NCBI GenBank assembly: GCA_964537395.1
Contig: CAZIBN010000045.1
Span: 1-29,818 of the forward strand
Length of the DNA: 29,818 nt
Source of the DNA: GWA2-66-18 sp964537395
GTDB lineage: Bacteria; Elusimicrobiota; Elusimicrobia; UBA1565; UBA9628
Direction of reading: 5' to 3'
Both the position numbers and the translations under genes were made by a program. Shown here piece by piece: positions 15,486 to 23,452 of this stretch. The first letter of the stretch is position 1. Every line of letters begins with the position of its first letter. A model generated the notes under the pieces. The model searched no databases, was not told the DNA's origin, and was given only the letters and a program-made list of their open reading frames with translations.

Positions 15486-16535
15486 GTGAGAATTTTCCTC
15501 GTCGTGGCGGCCGCGCTGCTGCTAGCCGTCCCGGCTTCGGCGCGCAAACCCATGGTCAAGAACCTGGTCGCGACTTTCGAGGCGGCCAAGACCGACGAGC
15601 GCATCCGCCTGGCCGCCACGCTCGGCCGCCGCCGGGAGAAGAAGACCACCGACGCGTTGATCCTCGCCTTCGACATCAAGCGCGGCAACCCGCGCGAGAG
15701 CGCCGCCTATGTGGACGCGCTGGGCCTCACCGGCGACCCGCGCGCCGTCGAGCCGCTGGCCGCCGCCTGGGACTATCTGCGCTCCATGATCCTGCAGATG
15801 GGGGAGCTCCCCGGCCACCTTCAGGTCCTGCGCTGGAAGATCCTCGACGCTCTCGCTCACATCGGCGGCGATCAGGCCGTGCGCATCCTCTCCGAGTCCC
15901 TCAACGACGCGGACCCGCGCGTCGTCGAGGAGGCCGTGCGCGGCCTCGGCCGCCTCCAGGTCAAGGACGCCGTTCCCGCCTTGCAGCAGCTCGCCTCCGG
16001 CGCGCAGGGCAACCTGCTCCAGGCGATCTTCGAAGCGCTGGGCGACATCGGCGACAAGCGCGCGCTCTCCACGTTCGAGCAGGCGATCACCAATCCCGAT
16101 AAGTTCATCGAGGTCGAGGCCTCCTACGGCCTGGCCAAGCTCGGCAGGAAGGACGCGCTCGCCCGCCTCAACGGATTCCTCGTCGGCGATCCGGGCGAGG
16201 ACAAGGTCGGCCTGCTCGCGGCCTACTACCTCGTCAAGCTCGACAAGGACGCGGGCCTCAAGCATCTCGAGGCGATGATGAAGAAGCCCGACAGCCCGCT
16301 CGCCCCCATCGCGGCCGAGAGCCTGGGCAAGACGGAGAATCCCCGCGCCGTGCTCGTCCTCATCGAGGCCTTCACGGCCCCGGATCCCGCCGTGCGTCTT
16401 TCCGTCGCCCGCTCGCTCATCCGCCTAGGCGGGGGGCGCTCCGTCTCCGCGCTCAAGAAGATGCGCTCCGACTCCAACCCCAACGTGCGCAGCGCCGCCC
16501 TCAACGGTCTTGTCGAGCTCGGCGAGAGCGACTAA
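15486..16535 (+). CDS. Secreted HEAT-repeat protein
   Basis: Reading from GTG 15486 gives 349 residues with a signal peptide (MRIFLVVAAALLLAVPASA). The rest is a run of about eight HEAT/PBS-lyase-type helical repeats, for example DALAHIGGDQAVRILSESL, AVRGLGRLQVKDAVPALQQL, EALGDIGDKRALSTFEQAI and SLIRLGGGRSVSALKKM. Such solenoids are protein-binding scaffolds; its partner is unknown and no enzymatic motif is seen. GTG is preferred to longer upstream readings because it gives a clean signal peptide and a promoter lies immediately before it. Probably periplasmic. Confidence 0.85.
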   Translation: MRIFLVVAAALLLAVPASARKPMVKNLVATFEAAKTDERIRLAATLGRRREKKTTDALILAFDIKRGNPRESAAYVDALGLTGDPRAVEPLAAAWDYLRSMILQMGELPGHLQVLRWKILDALAHIGGDQAVRILSESLNDADPRVVEEAVRGLGRLQVKDAVPALQQLASGAQGNLLQAIFEALGDIGDKRALSTFEQAITNPDKFIEVEASYGLAKLGRKDALARLNGFLVGDPGEDKVGLLAAYYLVKLDKDAGLKHLEAMMKKPDSPLAPIAAESLGKTENPRAVLVLIEAFTAPDPAVRLSVARSLIRLGGGRSVSALKKMRSDSNPNVRSAALNGLVELGESD

Positions 16536-16536
16536 C

Positions 16537-16613
16537 GCGCCTGATCTACGGCAGCAGATAGCGGCTCGTTCCGGAACGAGTGATTATCATCGAGAATAGA
16601 TCAGGGGACGCGC
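16537..16613. repeat. Stem-loop region after the HEAT-repeat gene
   Basis: Outer arms CCTGATCT (16540-16547) and AGATCAGG (16598-16605), extended by GCGC on both sides, enclose the perfect dyad CTCGTTCCGGAACGAG (16565-16580). It starts 1 nt after the stop codon and may end the transcript, but no T-run follows. Confidence 0.55.
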
Positions 16614-16641
16614 TCCGTCGTCCGCGATCCTGGACGCTATA

Positions 16642-16670
16642 TAGACAGACCGCTCTCAGCGCGCTATTCT
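16642..16670 (+). promoter_or_regulatory. Promoter of the SulP transporter gene
   Basis: TAGACA (16642-16647), 17 nt and TATTCT (16665-16670), with the ATG 7 nt further on. Predicted leaderless or nearly so. Confidence 0.6.
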
Positions 16671-16677
16671 TGGCGTG

Positions 16678-18870
16678 ATGAGCCGCGAAACAAGGATCGG
16701 CGACGCGTGGGGCGGCCTGGCCGCCATGCTCGTGGCATTGCCTCAGGCCCTCGCCTTCGGCGTGGCCACCTTCGCTCCGCTCGGCGCCGAGCACGCGGCC
16801 GAGGGCGCTCTCGCCGGCCTCGTGGGCGCGGCGGCGCTCGGCATGACGGCCGCGTGGTTCGGCGGCGCGCCGCGCCTGGTCTCCGCTCCCTGCGCTCCGG
16901 CGGCGGCGGTCCTGGGCGGGCTTGCCGCCGTGCTCGCCGCGCGCTACGGTGCCGAGCGCGCCGCGACGCTCCTGCTGCTCACCGGCCTTTTTTCCGCGAT
17001 GCTCCAGTTCGTATACGGCGTCGCGGGGGGAGGGCGCCTCATCAAATTCATCCCCTACCCCGTCGTGACCGGCTACCTGAGCGGCGTCGCCTTGCTCATG
17101 GCGATGGGCCAGCTCCCGCGCCTGCTGGCCTTGCCCGCGGGCGTCCATCTCATGGAGGGGCTCGCCTCTCCCTCGCTGTGGAGCGGCCCGGGCCTGCTCG
17201 TGGGCCTGACCGCGATGGCCGCCATGGTCCTGGCCCCGCGCCTGACCAAGGCCGTGCCCGCTCCCGTCATCGGCCTGGCCGCGGGCGGCGCCGCGTACTG
17301 GGCGGCGAGCCTCGCTCATCCCGAGATGAGGTCGCTCGCCGGCAACGCCCTCGTCGTCGGCCGCCTGCCGGGCGGCGTCGCCGGCATGCTCTCGGCGCTG
17401 GGCTCGCGCTGGTCGGACCTGAGCGGGTTCACCCCGGAGATGTTCAAGGCCGCGGCCATGCCCGCGGCCACGCTCTCTTTGCTTCTGTCGGTCGACACCC
17501 TTAAGACCTGCGTGGTCGTCGACACGATCACGCGTTCGCGTCACGACTCCGACCGCGAGCTGCGCGGACAGGGCCTGGGCAACTTCGTCTCCGCTTTGTT
17601 CGGCGGGACGGCGGGCGCAGGCACGATGGGCGCGACCCTCGTCAACATCAACGCGGGCGGCATGACGCGCCTGTCCGGCGTGCTCGCCGGGGGCTTCACC
17701 TTGCTGGCCCTGCTCGCCGCCGGGCCGCTCGTCGCCTGGGTGCCGGTGCCGGCGCTCGCCGGCATCCTCCTCGTCGTGGCCTGGCGCATGTTCGACCGCA
17801 AAAGCCTCCGCCTTCTACGCCGCCGCTCGACCCAGTTCGATTTCGCCGTCAGCGCCGCCGTCATCATCGCCGCCGTCAGCATCGACCTCATCGCCGCCGC
17901 CGGCATCGGCATCGCTTTGGCCGCCCTCCTGTTCCTGCGCGACCTTTCGCGCGGCTCCGTGGTGCGCCGCAAGGTGCTCGGCTCCGCCGTGACCTCGCGC
18001 CAGCGCCGCCTTCCCGCCGAGCGCGCCGCCCTGCGCGAGCTCGGCGTCAGCACCGTCATCTGCGAGCTTCAGGGCAGCCTGTTCTTTGGGACCACGGATC
18101 AGCTGCTCAGCGAGCTCGACGCCGACCTCAAGACCTGCCGCTTCGTCATCCTCGACCTCAAGCGCGTGCAAAGCGTGGACTTCACCGCCGTGCACATGCT
18201 CAAGCAGATCGAGGACCGCCTCCATGAGCGCGGCGGCCGCCTTCTTCTGTGCCAGCTTCCGCACAGCCTGCCCACCGGCCAGGATCTCGAAAGCTATTTC
18301 GCCGAGGTGGGCCTGGTCAAGCCCAAGCGCTTCGTCACCATCTTCGGCGAGCTCGACGCCGCGCTCGAATGGGTCGAGGACCAGTTGCTGTCCGAGGCGG
18401 GGCTGTCGGTGCCCGTCTCCGCCGCCCCGCTCGACCTCGCGGAGTTCGATCTCTTCCGCGAGTTCGACGATTCGGCGCTCGCCGCCCTGCGCGCGGTCCT
18501 GCGCGAGGCCTCCGTCCCCGAGGGCCAGCCCGTCTTCCGCCGCGGCGACGCCGGCGACGAGGTCTTCCTGATCCGCAAAGGCCGCGTGCGCATACTCCTG
18601 CCTCTTGAAGGCGGCCAGGAGCACCACGTCGCCACCTTCGGCCGCCGCGACTTCTTCGGCGAGGTCGCCTTCCTCGACCGCGGCGTGCGCACCGCCGACG
18701 CCGTGGCGCTCACGCCCACCGAGCTGTACGCCCTCTCGCGTGCCCGCTTCAACGACCTGTCCCGCTCCCACCCCGCTTTGGGCGCCATGCTCTTCGCCCG
18801 CCTCTCCCACGCTTTGGCCCTGCGCCTGCGCCAGGCCGACGAGGAGCTGGGCCTGCTCCACGACGCGTAG
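16678..18870 (+). CDS. SulP-family anion transporter with STAS and cNMP-binding domains
   Basis: The 730-residue inner-membrane protein has a SulP/SLC26 transport core in residues 1 to about 420 (many Gly/Ala-rich helices; GGTAGAGTMGATLVNINAGG matches the SulP loop). A STAS domain follows at about 445-560 (CELQGSLFFGT, FVILDLKRVQSVDFTAVHML). A Crp-type cNMP-binding domain ends the protein at about 590-715, with FGEVAFLDRGVRTADAVA. SulP proteins move sulfate, bicarbonate or related anions; the substrate cannot be told from sequence. A cyclic nucleotide probably gates transport (inferred). ATG 16678 is chosen; GTG one codon upstream is possible. Confidence 0.92.
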   Translation: MSRETRIGDAWGGLAAMLVALPQALAFGVATFAPLGAEHAAEGALAGLVGAAALGMTAAWFGGAPRLVSAPCAPAAAVLGGLAAVLAARYGAERAATLLLLTGLFSAMLQFVYGVAGGGRLIKFIPYPVVTGYLSGVALLMAMGQLPRLLALPAGVHLMEGLASPSLWSGPGLLVGLTAMAAMVLAPRLTKAVPAPVIGLAAGGAAYWAASLAHPEMRSLAGNALVVGRLPGGVAGMLSALGSRWSDLSGFTPEMFKAAAMPAATLSLLLSVDTLKTCVVVDTITRSRHDSDRELRGQGLGNFVSALFGGTAGAGTMGATLVNINAGGMTRLSGVLAGGFTLLALLAAGPLVAWVPVPALAGILLVVAWRMFDRKSLRLLRRRSTQFDFAVSAAVIIAAVSIDLIAAAGIGIALAALLFLRDLSRGSVVRRKVLGSAVTSRQRRLPAERAALRELGVSTVICELQGSLFFGTTDQLLSELDADLKTCRFVILDLKRVQSVDFTAVHMLKQIEDRLHERGGRLLLCQLPHSLPTGQDLESYFAEVGLVKPKRFVTIFGELDAALEWVEDQLLSEAGLSVPVSAAPLDLAEFDLFREFDDSALAALRAVLREASVPEGQPVFRRGDAGDEVFLIRKGRVRILLPLEGGQEHHVATFGRRDFFGEVAFLDRGVRTADAVALTPTELYALSRARFNDLSRSHPALGAMLFARLSHALALRLRQADEELGLLHDA

Positions 18871-18887
18871 AGGCTCCGAGGATTTCT

Positions 18888-19199
18888 TCAGCTCCGCAAG
18901 TGTGCCGGGATCGCGATGGTTTTCACGCCTTGCCACGCTTTGGAGTCATGCGTGGCGTGCCACAGATCGTAAAACTGCTGCATGCCGAGCCAGAGCTCCG
19001 GTGTCGTGTGAAAGGCCCGAGACAGCCGCAACGCCATGTCAGGGGTTATGGCCCCGCGCTCGTTGACGATCTTGGACAAGGTCTTGCGCGAGACCCCTAA
19101 AGCCTTGGCCGCCGCCGAAACGGAGAGCGCGAGAGGCTCGAGATGGTGATGCTTGATGATCCGGCCCGGGTGTGTCGGGGGGCGCGTTCTGATTTTCAT
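18888..19199 (-). CDS. higA: HigA-type XRE antitoxin
   Basis: The 103-residue helix-turn-helix protein has the HigA hallmarks HPGRIIKHHHLEPLALSVSAAAKALGVSRKTLSKIVNERGAITPDMALRLSRAFHTTPELWLGMQQFYDLW. It neutralises the HigB RNase and represses the operon. It starts 9 nt after the toxin stop, toxin first as in higBA. It converges with the SulP gene, 17 nt apart. Confidence 0.93.
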   Translation of the reverse strand: MKIRTRPPTHPGRIIKHHHLEPLALSVSAAAKALGVSRKTLSKIVNERGAITPDMALRLSRAFHTTPELWLGMQQFYDLWHATHDSKAWQGVKTIAIPAHLRS

Positions 19200-19208
19200 G
19201 ATTTTCCC

Positions 19209-19490
19209 TCAATGGTAATCGACATAAGTGATCACGTGAGCGTCGCCGTTCACGAATCGAAATACAACGCGCCAGGCTCCGGAAACCCGCACGGACCAGT
19301 ACCCGTCGAGATTTCCTTTGAGTGGATGCAGATGAGATCCCGAATAGCCCATGTCGCTTGCGGCCCCGGCCCGGTGTAGGCGGTCGAGTATTTCCTCGAG
19401 CTTGCCGGCGTGTTCAGGCTGAATCCCGCGCTTCGACCCGGTGAGAAAAAACTCCTCCAGGCCTTTATGCCGGAAGCTTTTGATCCCCAT
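19209..19490 (-). CDS. higB: HigB/RelE-type mRNA-cleaving toxin
   Basis: The 93-residue protein begins MGIKSFRHKGLEEFFLTGSKRGI and contains HLHPLKGNLDGYWSVRVSGAWRVVFRFVNGDAHVITYVDYH, the HigB fold of ribosome-dependent RNases (basic residues plus the WRVVFRF core). ATG 19490 is clear; the upstream open frame runs into the gap only by chance. Looks intact and pairs with the HigA gene behind it. Confidence 0.92.
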   Translation of the reverse strand: MGIKSFRHKGLEEFFLTGSKRGIQPEHAGKLEEILDRLHRAGAASDMGYSGSHLHPLKGNLDGYWSVRVSGAWRVVFRFVNGDAHVITYVDYH

Positions 19491-19493
19491 CAG

Positions 19494-19522
19494 AGTGTAA
19501 CCCTTAAGGTTCCATTCGTCAA
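19494..19522 (-). promoter_or_regulatory. higBA-type promoter with CCTTAAGG dyad
   Basis: TTGACG (19517-19522), 17 nt and TACACT (19494-19499). The palindrome CCTTAAGG (19502-19509) sits in the spacer and could bind HigA. The -10 ends only 3 nt before the ATG, unusually close; AAGGG in the spacer could instead be a Shine-Dalgarno for transcription from further upstream. Confidence 0.55.
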
Positions 19523-19529
19523 GAGCCCT

Positions 19530-19629
19530 NNNNNNNNNNNNNNNNNNNNNNNNNNNNNNNNNNNNNNNNNNNNNNNNNNNNNNNNNNNNNNNNNNNNNNN
19601 NNNNNNNNNNNNNNNNNNNNNNNNNNNNN
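19530..19629. other. Assembly gap (100 N)
   Basis: A second run of exactly 100 N. It removes the upstream flank of higBA and the start of the peptidase gene; real length unknown. Confidence 0.95.
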
Positions 19630-21384
19630 TCCGCCCAGGTCATCGCCCTGACCCCCAAGGACGCCCAGGCCTTCATGGACACGACCGAGGCGACGCTCGA
19701 GGCCCTCGGCCGCCGTTCCGCCTTCTCCTCCTGGGCGATGGCCACCAACATCAACTACTCGACCGAATGGCTCGCCGGCGACGCCGACAACGCCTACTCG
19801 GCTAAGACCGCCGAGCTCGCCCGCGAGGCGCGCAAGTTCGACAAGGTCCGCAATCTCCCGGAAGACCTCAAGCGCAAGTTCCTCGCCCTCAAGCTCGCCG
19901 TGACCGCGCCCGCCCCGCTCGACCCCAAGGAGCAAAAAGAGCTCTCCGACGTGAAGGTCTGGCTCGAGAGCACCTACGGCAAGGGCAAATATTGCCCGAC
20001 CCCGGACAAATGCAAGACGCTTGATGACCTTGAGGACATCCTGCGCGAGTCCCGCGACCCGAAGGCTCTGCTGGACGCCTGGCAGGGCTGGCGCACGATA
20101 TCGCCGCCCATGCGCCCCAAGTACGAGCGCTTCGCCGAGCTCTCCAACAAGGGCGCCCGCGACCTGGGTTTCGCCGACACCGCCGACCTCTGGCGCTCCG
20201 GCTACGACATGACCCCCGACGAGTTCTCCGCCGAGGTCGACCGCGCCTACGTCGAGATGAAGCCGCTGTACGCCGCCCTCCACACCTACGTCCGCCGCCG
20301 CCTGCAGGACAAATACGGGAAAGACATCATCGGCGAGGACGGCCTCATCCCGCAGCAGCTCACCGGCAACATGTGGGGCCAGTCCTTCGAGAATATCTAC
20401 GACATCGTCGCTCCGCCGAAGACCAAGCCCGCCTTCGACCTGACCGAGCAGCTCAAGAAGAGCAAGTTCGACGAGCTGAAGATGGTCAAGACCGGAGAGG
20501 CCTTCTTCACCTCGCTCGGCTTCCCGGCCCTTCCCGCCACCTTCTGGGAACGCTCCATGCTCACCCGGCCCCGCGACCGCGAGGTCCAGTGCCATGCCTC
20601 GGCCTGGGACGTCGAAAACGGCCAGGATCTTCGTATTAAAATGTGCATCAAGATCAACGCCGAGGACTTCGTCACCATCCACCACGAGCTCGGCCACAAC
20701 TTTTACCAGCGCGCGTATGAGAAGCAGCCCTACTTCTTCCGCGGCTCGGCCAACGACGGCTTCCATGAGGCCTTGGGCGACACCATCGCACTCTCGGTGA
20801 CGCCGGAGTACCTCAAGACCGTCGGCCTCATCGACACCGTCCCCGGCCCGGAGGGGGACATCGACCTTCTCCTCAACAAAGCGCTGGAGAAGGTGGCGTT
20901 CATGCCCTTCGGCCTGCTTGTCGACAAGTGGCGCTGGGATGTCTTCACCGGCAAGACCAAGCCCGAGGACTACAACAAGGCGTGGTGGGCTTTGGTCCGT
21001 AAGTACCAGGGCTTAAAGCCCGGCAACGAGCGCTCCGAAAAAGACTTCGATCCCGGCGCCAAGTACCACATCCCGGCGAACACGCCCTACGCGCGCTACT
21101 TCCTCGCCAACGTCTACCAGTTCCAGTTCTACCGCTCCCTGTGCAAGCAGAGCGGCCACACGGGGCCTCTGCACCGCTGCTCCTACTACGGCGACAAGGC
21201 CGCCGGCAAGAGCTTGGGCGACATGATGGCGATGGGCTCGAGCAGGCCGTGGCCGGATGCGCTCGCGGCCGTGACGGGCCAGCGTCAGCTCGACGCGACG
21301 GCCATCCTCGAATACTTCGCGCCGCTCAAGGTCTGGCTCGACGAGCAGAACAAGGGGCAGACGGTGGGGTGGAAGGCGGAGTAA
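19630..21384 (+). CDS. M2-family (ACE-like) peptidyl-dipeptidase, 5' end lost in gap
   Basis: The frame is open from the gap edge, giving 584 visible residues; the N-terminus with any signal peptide is missing. The zinc motif HHELGHNFYQ lies near visible residue 352, with the third ligand in FHEALGDTIALSVTPEYL 20-odd residues on, as in angiotensin-converting-enzyme-like M2 peptidases. WWALVRKYQG, the NTPYARYFLANVYQFQFYRSLCKQSG block and the C-terminal region also fit. The family removes C-terminal dipeptides; in bacteria it is usually exported. ATG 19675 is internal, not the true start. A decayed relative of its 3' end lies at 28020-28073. It converges with the BrnA-like gene 9 nt away. Confidence 0.93.
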   Translation, partial: SAQVIALTPKDAQAFMDTTEATLEALGRRSAFSSWAMATNINYSTEWLAGDADNAYSAKTAELAREARKFDKVRNLPEDLKRKFLALKLAVTAPAPLDPKEQKELSDVKVWLESTYGKGKYCPTPDKCKTLDDLEDILRESRDPKALLDAWQGWRTISPPMRPKYERFAELSNKGARDLGFADTADLWRSGYDMTPDEFSAEVDRAYVEMKPLYAALHTYVRRRLQDKYGKDIIGEDGLIPQQLTGNMWGQSFENIYDIVAPPKTKPAFDLTEQLKKSKFDELKMVKTGEAFFTSLGFPALPATFWERSMLTRPRDREVQCHASAWDVENGQDLRIKMCIKINAEDFVTIHHELGHNFYQRAYEKQPYFFRGSANDGFHEALGDTIALSVTPEYLKTVGLIDTVPGPEGDIDLLLNKALEKVAFMPFGLLVDKWRWDVFTGKTKPEDYNKAWWALVRKYQGLKPGNERSEKDFDPGAKYHIPANTPYARYFLANVYQFQFYRSLCKQSGHTGPLHRCSYYGDKAAGKSLGDMMAMGSSRPWPDALAAVTGQRQLDATAILEYFAPLKVWLDEQNKGQTVGWKAE

Positions 21385-21393
21385 GCCCGACGG

Positions 21394-21669
21394 TCAGCGC
21401 GTGATGCGGCGCTGAGGGTCGAGGCGTTCCCGCAGCCACATCTTGATGATCGCCTGACGGGAGACGTTGAGCTTATGCGCCTCCTCGTCGAGCTTTTTGA
21501 CCATCCACTCCGGGAAGTCGACATTGACGCGCTGGATCTTGGGCCGGACGACGATCATTTTATCGAAATCGAGATAGGGCGTGATGTCCTTGCCCTCGTC
21601 GAACATCCGGTCGAATTCCTCGGCCGTGATTGTTTTAGGCGGCGTCTTTTTTTTGGTTTTGGTCTTCAT
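21394..21669 (-). CDS. Orphan BrnA-like antitoxin
   Basis: The protein (about 91 residues from MKTKTKKK) has KTITAEEFDRMFDEGKDITPYLDFDKM and a ribbon-helix-helix C-terminus (QRVNVDFPEWMVKKLDEEAHKLNVSRQAIIKMWLRERL), as in BrnA/CopG-type antitoxins paired with BrnT RNases. No brnT precedes it: only seven codons recalling a BrnT N-terminus remain (next entry), continuous in frame from a GTG at 21690. It may now be translated from that GTG or from ATG 21669. Antitoxin assignment is by pattern. Confidence 0.7.
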   Translation of the reverse strand: MKTKTKKKTPPKTITAEEFDRMFDEGKDITPYLDFDKMIVVRPKIQRVNVDFPEWMVKKLDEEAHKLNVSRQAIIKMWLRERLDPQRRITR

Positions 21670-21690
21670 GGGATCGAACTCGAATCGCAC
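21670..21690 (-). pseudogene. Possible BrnT toxin N-terminal scar
   Basis: GTG 21690 starts VRFEFDP, read in frame into the antitoxin's MK. BrnT toxins typically open M-x-FEWDP-x-K. An internal deletion from there to the antitoxin start would leave just this. It is a seven-residue match, so the case is suggestive only. Confidence 0.4.
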
Positions 21691-21702
21691 CGGCTTATTG
21701 AA

Positions 21703-21717
21703 GTATAACAGTTATAC
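21703..21717. promoter_or_regulatory. Palindromic operator GTATAAC-A-GTTATAC
   Basis: A perfect 15-bp palindrome 12 nt before the GTG of the BrnA-like frame, overlapping a TATACT -10 (21702-21707, minus). It suits autorepression by the RHH antitoxin. No -35 is recognisable; repeat copy 2 lies just upstream. Confidence 0.6.
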
Positions 21718-21756
21718 CTCTAAGCCGCCAGGGGGCATCGTTCTTCATGCCTTTAT

Positions 21757-21783
21757 ACGATTGACCCCCCGAAAAAGTTCCAT
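21757..21783 (+). repeat. 27-bp dispersed direct repeat, copy 2
   Basis: Core with one change (GTTCCAT for GTTGCAT). Preceded by ATCGTTCTTCATGCCTTTAT, the longer upstream form shared with copies 6 and 7; ATCGT (21737-21741) and ACGAT form an inverted repeat. Confidence 0.93.
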
Positions 21784-21822
21784 GCGCCCGGGCGGGCGCT
21801 CAGGCGGGAGACCGGGTGCCGG

Positions 21823-22209
21823 TCAGCGCGCGTCGTGGAGGGGGATGTTGAGCCGGATCGAGTCGTAGCGCACGCGCGGCTTAAGGCCGGCCCGCTTCCC
21901 GTGCCCGCGCTCGAGCTCCACGAGATCGAGCCGTGCAAGCATGGAGACATCGTCCTGCGTGGTCTTGAGCTGCCGCCCCGTGGCCTTGGCCAGCGCGTAG
22001 ACGGACTTCGGCCGGCTTTCCCGGATGGCCTTGAGCAGCCCGAGGCGCTTGGGCGTCAGCACGTTTCGCACGGCGTCGATGCTCTCAAAGGTCAGCCCGA
22101 TCCGAGGCGGGCCGATCTTCCCCGCCTGAGCGTCGCGCACGACCGATGCGAGCTCGCCCAAGACCTCCGTGAGCGATCGAACCGAGATGGTGATGTTCTT
22201 GCGCGTCAT
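21823..22209 (-). CDS. Winged-helix antitoxin partner of TumE
   Basis: The 128-residue protein carries a MarR-like helix-turn-helix: LTPKRLGLLKAIRESRPKSVYALAKATGRQLKTTQDDVSMLARLDLVELERG, followed by a short beta wing (RVRYDSIRLNIPL). Such HVO_A0114-like DNA-binding proteins are regularly found beside TumE-type genes and are taken to be the antitoxin and repressor. Its ATG overlaps the TumE stop by 4 bp. Repeat copy 2 lies 39 nt beyond its stop. Confidence 0.8.
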   Translation of the reverse strand: MTRKNITISVRSLTEVLGELASVVRDAQAGKIGPPRIGLTFESIDAVRNVLTPKRLGLLKAIRESRPKSVYALAKATGRQLKTTQDDVSMLARLDLVELERGHGKRAGLKPRVRYDSIRLNIPLHDAR

Positions 22210-22502
22210 GTCATCCTCCGTCTAAGCTGGGCCACTTCCTGACCGAATCGTTCGATCAGCCGTTCTATGTCCGTGAACTCGGTCGGCGACTCCCGGCCGC
22301 CCAAATGCTTGTGATGCCCCTTGCCTTCCGCGTTGTCGTAGCCAAGGATGCGGGTGTCGTCTTTGCCGATGTAGACGAGCGAATACTTGATTCCCTCGGG
22401 CTTGGCCGGCGAGGGCGTGACCGCCCAGGCCTTCACCTCGACGATATCGCCGTCGGCGTACTCGACCTTCTCGTGAAACAGAAGAATCGCCTTATGAGTC
22501 AT
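22206..22502 (-). CDS. TumE-family (DUF6516) toxin
   Basis: The 98-residue protein matches the TumE pattern: AILLFHEKVEYADGDIVEVKAWAV, then IKYSLVYIGKDDTRILGYDNAEGKGHHKHLGGRE (the GYDNxxGKGxHxH signature) and a helical C-terminus TDIERLIERFGQEV. TumE is the toxin of a two-gene system whose action is little known. It is first in the operon and appears intact. Repeat copy 3 lies 69 nt upstream. Confidence 0.85.
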   Translation of the reverse strand: MTHKAILLFHEKVEYADGDIVEVKAWAVTPSPAKPEGIKYSLVYIGKDDTRILGYDNAEGKGHHKHLGGRESPTEFTDIERLIERFGQEVAQLRRRMT

Positions 22503-22530
22503 AGTATAACGTATATAGCGGATAATTCAA
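22503..22530 (-). promoter_or_regulatory. Possible TumE-operon promoter
   Basis: TTGAAT (22525-22530), 16 nt and TATACT (22503-22508), the latter touching the ATG. The start would then fall inside the gene, so either another box is used or this is chance. The segment is AT-rich against its surroundings. Confidence 0.35.
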
Positions 22531-22571
22531 GGGGTAATCGCTGCCTAGCCAAGGCGGCCTCCACTTACCAG

Positions 22572-22598
22572 ACGATTGACCCCCCGAAAAAGTTGCAT
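22572..22598 (+). repeat. 27-bp dispersed direct repeat, copy 3
   Basis: Matches the consensus core exactly and is preceded by ACTTACCAG, the form like copies 1 and 5. It separates the TumE module from the next RelE/XRE module. Confidence 0.95.
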
Positions 22599-22639
22599 CG
22601 CGGCGAGAGCCGCGGCGTGGGGCTTAGAGGGGGATTAAT

Positions 22640-22933
22640 CTACTTCGCGGGCACGAACGCCAGGCGCGCGCCCAGGGCCTGCGCCGCGCGCAGATAGGCG
22701 CTCAGCAAATGATCCGACCCCGTCTTCTCCAGGCGCGACACGTGCGTTTGCTTGAGCCCCATCTCGTCGGCCAGCTCCGCCTGCGTCAGCCCCTTCAAGC
22801 GCCGCAGCAAAGCCAGCTGGACCGGCAGCGGCCGGCGCGAGAGCTCCGCAAAGTACTCCTCGGCGTACGCCGGGTCCTTCGCGATCGCACGCCGCACATC
22901 TCCAATCAATCCCGTCTGGGCGGCCTTTCTCAT
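22640..22933 (-). CDS. XRE-family antitoxin
   Basis: The 97-residue protein has an XRE helix-turn-helix (LALLRRLKGLTQAELADEMGLKQTHVSRLEKTGSDHLLSAYLRAAQALGARLAFVP). The N-terminus (AYAEEYFAELSRRPLPVQ) is of the HigA-2/DUF-type seen with RelE-like toxins. It overlaps the toxin stop by 4 bp (ATGA). Expected to neutralise the toxin and repress the operon. Confidence 0.88.
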   Translation of the reverse strand: MRKAAQTGLIGDVRRAIAKDPAYAEEYFAELSRRPLPVQLALLRRLKGLTQAELADEMGLKQTHVSRLEKTGSDHLLSAYLRAAQALGARLAFVPAK

Positions 22934-23286
22934 CGCACTCCTCCCAAAACCAGCCTCATGCGCCGATACGCCTTCTCAAGCTCTCTGCGCGGCGCGGCCT
23001 CAGACTGCTTCTCATAGGCGGACAGCAGCCAGAGTTCGTCTCCCCGCACACAGAAAAAAATTCGATACGCGGCCTTGTCGTAGCGCCGTTTGAGCTCCAG
23101 CAACGGCTCCCAGCCCTTCAAGCCCCGCACCGTCACGTTCAAGGTCTCCGGCCAGAACTCCTCGAGCGTCTGAAGGTCGAGGTCGAGCCTGACGGCCGCC
23201 TTCAGCGTCCGCGCGTCCCGCCTCAACGCCAGCAGATAATCCCGGACTTCTCCCGTCTCTCCATGCGGATAGTGGCATACGCGCAA
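22930..23286 (-). CDS. RelE/HigB-like (Gp49-type) toxin
   Basis: The 118-residue protein contains LKGWEPLLELKRRYDKAAYRIFFCVRGDELWLLSAYEKQSEAAPRRELEKAYRRMRLV. This is the RelE superfamily C-terminal sheet followed by the basic helix, as in Gp49-like HigB toxins that cleave mRNA on ribosomes. TTG 23286 has GGAGG 10 nt upstream and is the only start in frame before the fold. Appears intact. A TATACT box lies at 23305-23310 with a weak -35. Confidence 0.82.
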   Translation of the reverse strand: MRVCHYPHGETGEVRDYLLALRRDARTLKAAVRLDLDLQTLEEFWPETLNVTVRGLKGWEPLLELKRRYDKAAYRIFFCVRGDELWLLSAYEKQSEAAPRRELEKAYRRMRLVLGGVR

Positions 23287-23375
23287 TAGATTTAGACCTC
23301 CAATAGTATATACCTAGAAATATATTTATTCCAGGGGGGAAGGAAGCGTCGCGGCGAGCAACGGCCACCCTTTAT

Positions 23376-23402
23376 ACGATTGAGCCCCCGAAAAAGTTGC
23401 AT
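23376..23402 (+). repeat. 27-bp dispersed direct repeat, copy 4
   Basis: Core ACGATTGAGCCCCCGAAAAAGTTGCAT (one base off consensus), preceded by CTTTAT as in copies 2, 6 and 7 but without the ATCGTTCTTCATG extension. It separates two RelE/XRE modules. Confidence 0.95.
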
Positions 23403-23452
23403 TCCATCGACGGGCGTGGGGGAGAGCGGACCGCGGCGCTCGCGCGCCGGCT

